DNA of 64,000 bases from Pseudomonas sp. (lineage in GTDB: Bacteria; Pseudomonadota; Gammaproteobacteria; Pseudomonadales; Pseudomonadaceae). Shown piece after piece: positions 44,873-52,307 of this stretch. The translations under genes and the position numbers were made by a program. The DNA is taken from positions 310,001-374,000 of the forward strand of contig NZ_JAUYNT010000029.1 in assembly GCF_030698175.1 (NCBI RefSeq). The letters are read 5' to 3'. The notes below the pieces were generated by a model. That model was given only the letters and a program-made list of their open reading frames with translations. It was not told the origin of the DNA and made no database searches. The stretch's first letter is position 1. Each line of letters opens with the position of its first letter.

Positions 44873-45616
44873 TCAGTTGAAGGTCAGTACGTGCCCGGCG
44901 TGCTGGATGGCTTCGCCATAGCTCAGCCCTGGGCATGCAAATTGGTGATTGAGGGCAAGGTCATGGAGAGCCATCCGGCCTTCATCAAGCGATGCACTCA
45001 CTGGCAGGGTGGTTTCGAGATAGCGTATTTGTTGAATGGCTTCCCCATAGGTCAGCTCTGGATTCGCCCCTTGATGGTCAAGGGCGAGGCGGTGAAGAGT
45101 GGCCCGGTCATCGTCAAGCGATCCTCCTGCGCGCAAGAAGCTCTTAGCCGAGACAAGTGCGGTCTTCTGCTCATACCCCTCGGCAAAGCAAATGGCATCG
45201 TCAGGCTCAGCGAACTGAGGGCGGGCCAACCCCTTGACGGCTGGTGGCACCGCACCCAGAAAGCCGACATGGCGTAGGTAATAGCTGCCTGGCTGGGGAT
45301 TGTTAGGATGCAGAGGATGGTGAAAGGCTGCCGAAACTTGGCGATAGCTACCCTCGCGCACCAGGTCGGTTAGCTTCGCTCCGACGCGGGCCTGCGCATA
45401 CAGCACACGATCCTTCACGAACATACCAACCACCTCGCCAAAGGCTGGGCTATCGTCGGCAGGATGCCCTAGGCACAGAGGTGCCTTGTTTCTGGTCGGC
45501 TGGTAAACCGCCACAGTTGTGGCCAGATCGTGCTCGGTGAACTCCAGAGTCACGCCACCCATGGTGGTATGACTGCCCGCCTTGAATATCTGGAAAACTT
45601 TGAGATCAGAGGTCAT
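44873..45616 (-). CDS. Prohead protease/scaffold-like protein with duplicated C-terminal unit
   Basis: A 247-residue protein. The N-terminal part (TLEFTEHDLATTVAVYQP, LGHPADDSPAFGEVVGMF, REGSYRQVSAAFHHP, LRHVGFLGAVPPAVKGL) resembles Mu-like phage protease I. The C-terminal part holds two copies of a ~39-residue unit, each beginning with LDD/LDE and ending YGEAIQ (TYGEAIQQ and SYGEAIQHA). In a phage it would process or scaffold the head, but no capsid gene is present here. The start at 45616 has GGGAGG eight bases upstream; the longer frame runs into the Mor gene. Confidence 0.65.
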   Translation of the reverse strand: MTSDLKVFQIFKAGSHTTMGGVTLEFTEHDLATTVAVYQPTRNKAPLCLGHPADDSPAFGEVVGMFVKDRVLYAQARVGAKLTDLVREGSYRQVSAAFHHPLHPNNPQPGSYYLRHVGFLGAVPPAVKGLARPQFAEPDDAICFAEGYEQKTALVSAKSFLRAGGSLDDDRATLHRLALDHQGANPELTYGEAIQQIRYLETTLPVSASLDEGRMALHDLALNHQFACPGLSYGEAIQHAGHVLTFN

Positions 45617-46040
45617 GGCCGATACCTCCCTCACGTTTCCAGCGCTCCTGGCTGAGTTCGCGAGCCTTGGCAGCGATGGCTTCTCGCTCTTCTCGCCGAG
45701 CAGCCCGAATCTTACGAATGATTTGATAGGCCCATTGCAGGCTGATGCCATATTGCTCAACGATTCCCGGAATGGTCAGTTCGTTGCGGTCGAAACGGTC
45801 GAAAATTTCGTTGTCCCGCGCTGAGCTTTTTGACTGAGTGTCGCGTGCAAAATAGACGTTTTGGCCGCCGTATTGGCTGCGAACTTCATCCAATACCTCC
45901 AGGGCGATCCGGTCAGCCCGGTGCTCATCTACCCCACACTTGCGTAGCCGGTCACCAATGACCGCTGCCATGCTCGCCGCCAGCTCGGAGCCCTTTACCG
46001 CTCCGGATCGGCTCATATCTACAAACTCGTTTGGTCGCAT
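45606..46040 (-). CDS. Mor-family transcription activator-like protein
   Basis: A 144-residue protein. After a variable N-terminus come the Mor-like elements RADRIALEVLDEVRSQYGGQNVYF and then a helix-turn-helix, ELTIPGIVEQYGISLQWAYQIIRK. In Mu, Mor switches on middle transcription. Here it lies directly before the protease gene (11-bp overlap) and could drive it. The start at 46040 has AGGGGACATCC upstream; 19 earlier codons are unlikely. Confidence 0.75.
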   Translation of the reverse strand: MRPNEFVDMSRSGAVKGSELAASMAAVIGDRLRKCGVDEHRADRIALEVLDEVRSQYGGQNVYFARDTQSKSSARDNEIFDRFDRNELTIPGIVEQYGISLQWAYQIIRKIRAARREEREAIAAKARELSQERWKREGGIGHDL

Positions 46041-46160
46041 GGATGTCCCCTGCCCTTGATTGGCCTGATAAACCGGATTACGAGCCGCCTGCCACACCCA
46101 GCCTTACCGTGTGGCCTTGCGTTGCTGTGCAGGTGGCGCATTCCGTGTGTGGTTCTTTTG

Positions 46161-46186
46161 GCGCGCCTTAGTGGCGCGCTTTTTTT
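46161..46186 (+). terminator. Terminator hairpin upstream of the Mor gene
   Basis: GCGCGCC / GGCGCGC form a 7-bp stem with a TTAGT loop, followed by TTTTTTT on the plus strand. It lies in the 397-bp gene-free gap between the regulatory operon and the Mor gene. On the minus strand it could still act as an attenuator. Confidence 0.75.
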
Positions 46187-46399
46187 CGTCTCCCCTTTGC
46201 ATCGAGCACCGCACGCCGGCTTTATAAAGCGTTTACGGCGGCGTTCTGGCGGTTGCTTGCCCATGCGCTACCGCAAATCGCGGAACGCGCTCTCAGGGCC
46301 GCTCAGCGCGCCGCGCCGAAACAGGGAAAACCGCGGGGAAATGATCGGCGAGAGTGCCTAGCCCCGGATACTTAATGGGCTTTAAAGACTGCAAACGAA

Positions 46400-46422
46400 A
46401 AGCGCCCGGAGTGCGGGCGCTT
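46400..46422 (-). terminator. Terminator of the five-gene regulatory operon
   Basis: AAGCGCCC / GGGCGCTT form an 8-bp stem with a 7-base loop, followed on the minus strand by TTCGTTTGC. It is 16 bp beyond the stop of the last operon gene. The rest of the gap (46041-46437) holds no gene I can support. Confidence 0.75.
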
Positions 46423-46437
46423 GGAGGGATGATGGGC

Positions 46438-46641
46438 TTAGCGTGGCGGTTCAAGGGCTTTGACTAACCGCCCTAGCTTAGTGTCGATGGCGCGCAGCAG
46501 CTTGAGGGTGCTGGCGTCAGCATCGGCGGGTGGTAGCTCGGCGATGCTCCGGGTGAGTCGATCCGCCAGAGCGTCCAGCGGGTCAGTGGACGGCGGTCGC
46601 TTTGCCCGGCTCGCGGGGAAGGGAATCACGCAGGCAGTCAT
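46438..46641 (-). CDS. Small protein, last gene of the prophage regulatory operon
   Basis: A 67-residue protein rich in Pro, Ala and Leu: FPASRAKRPPSTDPLDALAD, then a helical stretch (LLRAIDTKLGRLVKAL). It overlaps the preceding gene by 4 bp (ATGA) and is followed by a terminator, so it is translated as part of the operon. No family is recognised. Confidence 0.65.
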   Translation of the reverse strand: MTACVIPFPASRAKRPPSTDPLDALADRLTRSIAELPPADADASTLKLLRAIDTKLGRLVKALEPPR

Positions 46642-47093
46642 TGCGGCTCCTCCCTTCCAGGCTTGCCGCCAAGCGGAAACGGCAGTATCTGCGCCGATAG
46701 CATGCTGGCCGATTCGAAGGCGCGCACCGCACAGCCTGTCTCAGTACCCTTGATATTGCCAAACACCACGCCGGACAAAGGTGTGAGCGCAAGCCGGCAC
46801 ATGCGCATAGCGCCCTCCAGGTCGAACACTCGCACGACGTCTCGGCCCGAGGGTTCAGGCTGGTGAGGCTGGATCATGCCCGAGTGGCCGACAAACTCTT
46901 CTTCATGCGCGGAGTAAAGGGCGTCCATAGCTGCCAGCGGGTCGGCGTAGCCCAGGGCTGTGCCCAATGCCCGGTCGATCAGCAGCAGCTTTTTACTATC
47001 CTCGGTGGCGCTCACATACTCCACCGTAACCAGGGCCGGCTCGCGCCTGGCCAGCGTCAACGGGCTGCGGAAAGCCAGCAGGACGGCGCTCAT
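46638..47093 (-). CDS. BRO-N-like antirepressor fragment/hypothetical protein
   Basis: A 151-residue protein. The segment DRALGTALGYADPLAAMDALYSAH recalls the helix in BRO/Rha antirepressor N-terminal domains, but the similarity is weak. A beta-rich middle contains VRVFDLEGAMRMCRLA. It overlaps its neighbours by 4 bp on both sides. A regulatory or DNA-binding role is inferred from context. Confidence 0.5.
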   Translation of the reverse strand: MSAVLLAFRSPLTLARREPALVTVEYVSATEDSKKLLLIDRALGTALGYADPLAAMDALYSAHEEEFVGHSGMIQPHQPEPSGRDVVRVFDLEGAMRMCRLALTPLSGVVFGNIKGTETGCAVRAFESASMLSAQILPFPLGGKPGREEPQ

Positions 47094-47725
47094 ACGTCAC
47101 CCCCTTGCAGCCAGAAACGGCGGAACAGCTCGTATCGCGCATCGTTCAGGCCGGGGCAGTGGCGATGGTTGAGCAGGTCGATAACCTCGGTTTCGATGGT
47201 GTGCACCAATTCCTCGGTCTCTTCCTTGGTGGCATAACGCAGCAAGGTTTTCAGCAGCTCGCGGCAGTAGGCTTTCTGGCGTTCGGTGCGACCTGCTGGC
47301 GACGTGGCGTCTGGTGCCTTGAAGGCCACCACGTTATCTACGGTGGCTGGAGTGATCGGCGCTTTTAGCCCCTTGGCGTACTCTTCGAATGCGCTTAAAT
47401 CGATAGTGCGGCCCATGCCTCCATCATTCAGCCAGCGCCATAGGGCAACAGCGCCGGGGCGTTTGGCATGCTCGCAAAAATAACGCACAGCGACGTAATC
47501 AAACAAACGCACCTCGTGGCCTTCGCTGTCGATCTTAGCTAACACGCTATGTGCTGCCAAAGCGTCCTTGTGGCGGCTAAAGGCGACTCGAACAGAGTCG
47601 GAAGAGCGATACTCCAGCACCTTGGCCAAGTCATCGGCAGCCAACCAGGCTCTATCGGCGAAGCCCAGCACGCGCAGAGTGACGCCGCAGACGATGGACG
47701 TGAACAGCAGTTGCGCGGCGTTCAT
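47090..47725 (-). CDS. BRO-N-like phage regulatory protein
   Basis: A 211-residue protein. The N-terminal 100 residues (LGFADRAWLAADDLAKVLEYRSS, then VRLFDYVAVRYFCEHAKRPGA) resemble the BRO-N domain of phage antirepressors. The C-terminal half is helical and charged (RQKAYCRELLKTLLRYATKEE). It has 4-bp overlaps with both neighbours. It probably binds DNA or a repressor. Confidence 0.6.
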   Translation of the reverse strand: MNAAQLLFTSIVCGVTLRVLGFADRAWLAADDLAKVLEYRSSDSVRVAFSRHKDALAAHSVLAKIDSEGHEVRLFDYVAVRYFCEHAKRPGAVALWRWLNDGGMGRTIDLSAFEEYAKGLKAPITPATVDNVVAFKAPDATSPAGRTERQKAYCRELLKTLLRYATKEETEELVHTIETEVIDLLNHRHCPGLNDARYELFRRFWLQGGDV

Positions 47726-47916
47726 TGAGCACCGCCTTTGCGTAGCATGAGCACAAGGTCGGCCAATAGCTCCAGGGAGCGGGCACGGTGCATATGGTGG
47801 CGATAGCGTTTAAGGCGGATGCGGGCGCTGGACTCGGCGAAGAGGGCCGCGCAGGCCATTTTCTTGTGTGCGGCGATGCGGCTGGAAAGCGTGAACAGAT
47901 TTTGGGCATGTTTCAT
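47722..47916 (-). CDS. Basic helical small protein in the prophage operon
   Basis: A 64-residue protein, strongly basic and helical: SSRIAAHKKMACAALFAES and RIRLKRYRHHMHRARSLELL. AGGAG precedes the ATG at 47916. The long frame to 48138 adds residues that overlap the first operon gene in another frame and lack a start site, so I reject it. The start shares ATGA with the stop of the 71-residue gene. Confidence 0.7.
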   Translation of the reverse strand: MKHAQNLFTLSSRIAAHKKMACAALFAESSARIRLKRYRHHMHRARSLELLADLVLMLRKGGAQ

Positions 47917-48128
47917 TGAATCGGCTCCTTTTGCTGAGGAACCGCCAACATCACTTCCACATGATGGGTGGCGGCTACGTGCGGGTGTGGAAGACCGGGG
48001 CAAAAGGGACCCGGCAGGGCCGAAGCCCTCCCGCACGCAGCCACCATAAGGTTTTTTGTAGGCGTAAAAAAAGCGCCTGCAATTTCTTCGGTGGCGCTTG
48101 TGCGCCTTTTGCTTGCTCGGGCTTCCAC
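47913..48128 (-). CDS. 71-residue first gene of the prophage operon (GTG start)
   Basis: A GTG at 48128 opens MEARASKRRTSATEEIAGAF (counting GTG as Met). It runs through GPFCPGLPHPHVAATHHVEV and stops in an ATGA overlap with the next gene. That exact coupling, matching all later junctions in the operon, is the main support. The His-rich GLPHPHVAATHH segment reads like a conserved small prophage protein, but I cannot name it. The other minus frame over this DNA is also open, so the choice is not certain. Confidence 0.6.
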   Translation of the reverse strand: MEARASKRRTSATEEIAGAFFTPTKNLMVAACGRASALPGPFCPGLPHPHVAATHHVEVMLAVPQQKEPIQ

Positions 48129-48133
48129 ACCCG

Positions 48134-48184
48134 GTCACGGGATTTACCGTGACGAAGCTGAGGCTAGCACTGGCTCACAGAGCC
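48134..48184 (-). promoter_or_regulatory. Likely promoter/operator region of the prophage regulatory operon
   Basis: Two inverted repeats lie just before the GTG start: GTCACGG / CCGTGAC (48134-48153, 6-base gap) and GGCTC-ACA-GAGCC (48172-48184). On the minus strand TTGCAG, 17 bases, then TAGCCT (with TGC before it) could be a sigma-70 promoter with the second repeat between its two elements. This looks like an operator arrangement. Confidence 0.45.
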
Positions 48185-48187
48185 TGC

Positions 48188-48221
48188 AAGCTAAAACGGC
48201 AATCGATTGCCGTTTTAGCTT
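48188..48221. repeat. Perfect 34-bp palindrome
   Basis: Half-arm AAGCTAAAACGGCAATC and its exact complement meet at ATCGAT with no spacer. It is the first and one of the longest palindromes of the array and is about 60 bp upstream of the operon's first gene. It may be an operator rather than an array unit. Confidence 0.85.
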
Positions 48222-48315
48222 GGAACCCCCTAAATGCCCCTTGGCCGACCTGTTCCAAATTACCCCTGCTTTTGGAAGGCAATAGCCGATGCATTACTCA
48301 GGTGTTCCAAAAATC

Positions 48316-49352
48316 CCGACGTCGGCACTTTTATCGCCATAAGCCTTTGATTTACATAGTTGTAGCTCCGGTGAACTCCTGACGTCGGCGCTTTTGGTCT
48401 CACCTCGAGCATCGCGGCTTGCAGCGTCCGCGCATACCTGAGGGTCGGGGGTAAAACTCCGAACCTTTCGGAGTGAAATAAGGCTGAAAGGCCCATGGAT
48501 TAAGGCCTTAACTAGCCAGTTGACTCCGAACACGTTCGGAAAAATACCCGACCGTCGGGTATGCTCGCCACCGCGACGGGCGCGGTTCTCACCGCTGACC
48601 ATCAGCACTTTGAAGCGGTGAAAAACTGCTAACTGTTAGCAGTTCTGATGGCCGACGGTCGGCTAATAACCTACTGCTGGGCCTTAATATTCAACGTGTT
48701 AGGTCATTTTGTGTAGCCGACAGTCGGCTACACCTGCTAACGGTTAGCACTTTCCTAGGCTGAGCAAACCGCTGACCGTCAGCACTGAAGACAGTCTTCA
48801 GTGCTGACGGTGTGGCGAAACTGGAAAAGTCCTGACTGTCAGGAGTTTTTACAATGTCCCAAGAAGATTGAAACGCGCTGTAGGCGCTGAATTTACTGGG
48901 CTGTGGCTACTGAGCCTGTTTCCAACTTTCCCCTACCGTCCGGGATTTTTATTCTTCGGAGACTGAAGACTGTCTTCAGTGAACTGGCAGGCCGAAAACT
49001 GCCGACGTAAGGAGTTTTCACCCCGACGACATGGCTACAGCCCAGTAAAATCAAGACCTCTTGTTTTCTGCACTGCCGACGTCGGCAATTTTAGTCACGG
49101 TGAGCACTCCGCACGGTGCGGAGTTTTTTCAGAAACCGTTTCTGACTCACTCCCCGCAATACCGCATGTTTACTGGCCTGTCGCGATAGAAAAAGTCGAA
49201 ACGTTTCTAGTTTTTCCGCACCAGTGCGGAAAAATCCCAAACCGTTTGGCCTCAAACCCACCCGCAAGCCCCGAAACCCATCCCCCAGAAAGCAGAAAAC
49301 CCCAAACGGGTTGGGGTTTTCAGATTCGGCAAACCCGACATCGATGTCGGGT
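48316..49352. repeat. Array of short palindromes with variable arms and AC-N-GT core
   Basis: More than 20 inverted repeats in about 1 kb without a gene. Examples: TACCCGAC-C-GTCGGGTA (48545-48561), AACTGCTAAC-T-GTTAGCAGTT (48624-48644), GTGTAGCCGAC-A-GTCGGCTACAC (48711-48733), TGCTAAC-G-GTTAGCA (48735-48749), a 37-bp one at 48775-48811, TCCTGAC-T-GTCAGGA (48830-48844), ACTGAAGAC-T-GTCTTCAGT (48962-48980), TGCCGAC/GTCGGCA (49074-49087), ACTCCGCAC-G-GTGCGGAGT (49106-49124), CAGAAAC-C-GTTTCTG (49130-49144), CCAAAC-C-GTTTGG (49237-49249). Most are centred on AC-N-GT. Many are preceded by AAAA and followed by TTTT one to three bases out. Arms are rarely shared between units. Confidence 0.85.
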
Positions 49353-49565
49353 ATGACCAGAAATACGACTTCAGTCATATGCGGCGTTGACGCCGCATTT
49401 TAAATGGTGGGCCGTCGCACCATATGACCAGAACGCTGATTTCAGTCATAGTTGCCGTTGACGGCAACATTCCAAATGTCTCGACGTCGGGACATTTAAC
49501 CTGAGGGCTTTCAGCCAAATGTTGCGTTGACGCAACATTTAAAATCGTGCGCCGTCGCACGATTT
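49353..49565. repeat. Three tandem ~70-bp modules with conserved loops and changing stems
   Basis: Units at 49353-49423, 49424-49497 and 49498-49565. Each has a TGA...TCA stem (ATGAC...GTCAT in the first two, CTGA...TCAG in the third). A hairpin centred on CGTTGACG follows, with arms that differ (ATGCGGCGT, GTTGCCGT, AAATGTTGCGT, each with its exact complement). A second hairpin is around a CGTCG-type centre (arms GGTG, AAATGTC, AAATCGTGC). Both arms change together while the centre stays. The last stem ends 3 bp beyond the stop of the tape measure gene. Confidence 0.85.
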
Positions 49566-49567
49566 GG

Positions 49568-52165
49568 TCAGTAAGCAGTGCGCCGCCGATCCCGCTCTGC
49601 GCGATCCAGCAGCCGCCGAAACTCGTCGTAACTGATTTGCGCGGCCTGCTTGGCTTGGGCCTCTAGGTTGCCACCGGACGCGCCGCCTAGGGTGAAGTTC
49701 TGCGTCAGGTTAATGGTCATGCCGCCACCAGCCCCAGGCGCTGCCAAGGCCGCTGGACGGGTGCTAGCGGCCAAGTCGGCGGCGGCAAACTGCGGCATGC
49801 CCATGGTCACCGCCGTGGCGGCTGCCATGCCCAGCGCCGCCTTGCGCACCTGCGCAGCCTTCGAGGTAATGCCGATGGCGGCGCCCTCGCTGATGTTGGC
49901 ACCGTAGCCCATGAAGACACGGCTGGGCGACTTGATTTGCACCTCGCCCGTGAACCAGCCTTTGATCGAGTCTCCCATGCCAACCACGCTGTCTTTCAGT
50001 GACGTGGACATGTTTGAAATACCGCTGATAAGGCCGGTGACCAGCATGCCGCCAAAGTCGGTGAACTTGGCCGGCAGCTCTACGCCGAAGTAGCTCATGA
50101 CGCCGGAGAAGGCGCGGTAGAACAGGCCCAGCGGGGAGAAGTTGACGATCAGCGCCGCCATGCTGCCCAGCCCACCGTTGAACGCTTTCGGGATTTCGCC
50201 GATGCCTTCTAGTACCCAGCGCAGCGGTGCCATCAGGCCGGACAGCACAGCCCCCACCGTCCTGCCAAACTGCATGCCCGACGAACCCGCGCGGCCGAGG
50301 GCATCGCCGGTCATTTGCACCGGGGTGAACAGTTCGCCGAACCACTGAATCACGGGGCGGATCAGGGTACCGAGGCTGGAGAGCAGCGGCATCAAGGGTG
50401 CGAAAGCCGTCGAGAAGGCATCGCCAATCGGCTTCAGGCCTTCCATCAGCCCAGTGAAGAAGCCGCCCGTCCAAGCCTTGATCGGCTCCCAGTATTTGTA
50501 GATCAGCAGCGCCGCCGCCGCGACACCCGCCACACCGGCAATCAACCAGCCGATGGGCGTTGCGGCGATTACGCCACCGAGCACAGCCATGGCACCGGAC
50601 AGACTGGGCAGCATGGCGGTCAGGCTGCCGATGCCGGAGATGAACGGCGCTAGGCGTGTGCCGACCAGGGCATGATTGAGCAAGGTGGCTTTGCCGGATA
50701 CCAGCGCCATAGCAATGCCAACACCATTGAGCGCCGAAGCGCCCAGACTGAGACCATAGGACAGGCCGACAAAGCCGAGTTTGAGCGCGACCGCGCCGGT
50801 CACCAGCTTGATCACGCCGCTGACCAGGGCGGCGTTTTCCTTCGACCAGGTGGCGAAGCGGGTGATAACTGGGCGAATGGTTGCCACCAGCTCATTGAGG
50901 CCCGGCAGCACGGCGGAGCCGATGTTGATGCCCAGTTCAGTAAGGCCGTTCTTGAGCAGTTGCAGGTTGTTGGCCGTGGTGGCGGCGCGGGCCTGGAACT
51001 CTTTCTCCATCGAACCCTTGTAGTTGCTGGCGTCCTTCACCAGGGAGAGCGAGCTGGCATAGGTATCCATCGAACCGGCCAGCACGGCTACGTCGTCGGC
51101 GTACTCCAGACCGAAGAGGTCAACCAGGATGCCCATGCGATCTGCTTTCGGCACCTTGGCAACGGTGTTGAGAAAGCCGGTGAGCGCGCCTTGGGCATCC
51201 CGACCTATGGACTGCTTGAGGCTGGTGGCGTTCATGCCCATAGACCACAGAGCGTCTTGGAAGCCCAGGCCCTGTTTGTCTGCCGTTTGCAGCTTGATCA
51301 GCATGCCGTTGATGGCGGTGCCCGCGACCTCGGGCGTCTTGCCCAGGCTGACAAAGGTATTGCTCAGCGCTGCCGCTTGCGTCTCGGTGAGGCCGAACGC
51401 CTTGGCCACGCCGCCGACCCGCCCGAGGGCATTGACGATATCGCTGGCCTTGGCGGGCGAGCTGTTGGACAGCTCATTGATGGCATCGCCCAAACGGTCG
51501 ATTTGATTAATCGGGATGCGGTAGACGTTGGCCAGCTTGGCCATGGAGTCGCCGGCCAGTTCGGCCGACATGTCGAAGGCGGTGGCCATCTTCGCCACGG
51601 TCACGGTGAACGGCTTGATATTCTGCTCGGCAACGCCCAATTGCCCACCGCTCGCGGCAATTTTGGCCAGCTCGGTGCCGGCGAGGGGTAGCGTGCGGGT
51701 CAGCTCCAGCAGCTCACCGCTCAGCTTGCCGAAGCCATCCGGCGAGCTGAAGTTAACGACCTTCTTCACGTCGGCCATCGCCGACTCATAGTCGATGGCC
51801 AGTTTGACCGGCAGCGCAGCCGTGGCACCAACCGCCAGTGTTTCCATCACGCCGGAGCGAAGATCGGCGCGTTGGCTGCGCAACTGGTCACGACGGGCGA
51901 GACGCTCCTGGAGCCTTTCCTGCTTGCCTCGCACGCGGTCGATACTTTGCCCCAGGCGAACGTATTCGGTGTTCAGCGCGGCGAGGGTTTGTGGGGCGAG
52001 CGTGCCCATGTTGCGTTTGATGGATGCGCCCAGTTCTTCGTGTTTGAGGCGCAGATCTTTGGTAACGCTTTCAAGCCCTAGGATGCTTTTCTTGACGCTG
52101 CCGAACACGCCCATGCCGGTGGCAGAGGCGGCGATTCGGAGGCCGGCGATTACGGTGTTTGCCAT
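49568..52165 (-). CDS. Phage tail tape measure protein (TP901 family)
   Basis: An 865-residue protein. The N-terminal 110 residues are helical (GQSIDRVRGKQERLQERLARR). The TP901 core lies at about residues 130-370 (ASGGQLGVAEQNI, ANVYRIPINQIDRLGDAINELS, TQAAALSNTFVSLGKTPE). Two hydrophobic blocks follow at about 450-560 and 640-700. The C-terminus is GGMTINLTQNFTLGGASGG. In a phage it would set tail length and help DNA cross the membrane. The frame is intact, but no tail tube, sheath or baseplate genes are near. Confidence 0.9.
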   Translation of the reverse strand: MANTVIAGLRIAASATGMGVFGSVKKSILGLESVTKDLRLKHEELGASIKRNMGTLAPQTLAALNTEYVRLGQSIDRVRGKQERLQERLARRDQLRSQRADLRSGVMETLAVGATAALPVKLAIDYESAMADVKKVVNFSSPDGFGKLSGELLELTRTLPLAGTELAKIAASGGQLGVAEQNIKPFTVTVAKMATAFDMSAELAGDSMAKLANVYRIPINQIDRLGDAINELSNSSPAKASDIVNALGRVGGVAKAFGLTETQAAALSNTFVSLGKTPEVAGTAINGMLIKLQTADKQGLGFQDALWSMGMNATSLKQSIGRDAQGALTGFLNTVAKVPKADRMGILVDLFGLEYADDVAVLAGSMDTYASSLSLVKDASNYKGSMEKEFQARAATTANNLQLLKNGLTELGINIGSAVLPGLNELVATIRPVITRFATWSKENAALVSGVIKLVTGAVALKLGFVGLSYGLSLGASALNGVGIAMALVSGKATLLNHALVGTRLAPFISGIGSLTAMLPSLSGAMAVLGGVIAATPIGWLIAGVAGVAAAALLIYKYWEPIKAWTGGFFTGLMEGLKPIGDAFSTAFAPLMPLLSSLGTLIRPVIQWFGELFTPVQMTGDALGRAGSSGMQFGRTVGAVLSGLMAPLRWVLEGIGEIPKAFNGGLGSMAALIVNFSPLGLFYRAFSGVMSYFGVELPAKFTDFGGMLVTGLISGISNMSTSLKDSVVGMGDSIKGWFTGEVQIKSPSRVFMGYGANISEGAAIGITSKAAQVRKAALGMAAATAVTMGMPQFAAADLAASTRPAALAAPGAGGGMTINLTQNFTLGGASGGNLEAQAKQAAQISYDEFRRLLDRAERDRRRTAY

Positions 52166-52307
52166 GTGGTAGTTCCCTGTTCAATGACGCGCTCTGCGCG
52201 GCTTGAGCTGGTCAGGGAAGGTCTACGGAAGGGCAGAAGGACAACTGCCGCCAGACGGCGGCAGTTGAGTGGCTGGATATTGCCGCTGATGCGCTGGAGT
52301 GCTGCGC

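Noticed and set aside
47722..48138. 138-codon version of the 64-residue prophage gene
   Set aside because: The 222 bp upstream overlaps the better-supported 71-residue gene. The internal ATG at 47916 has AGGAG and an ATGA overlap.
48979..49356. 125-codon plus-strand frame inside the array
   Set aside because: Composition is set by the palindromes, with no start signal and no protein features.
49091..49560. Minus-strand frames of 95 and 61 codons over the palindrome array (starting MTEVVF and MRRRTI)
   Set aside because: They run through the inverted repeats. Their similarity (MTE..LVI) reflects the duplicated DNA modules, and neither has a family match or a good ribosome site.
48188..49565. 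CRISPR array
   Set aside because: There is no constant direct repeat and there are no regular spacers; the conserved part is the centre of each palindrome and the arms vary. No cas genes are nearby.
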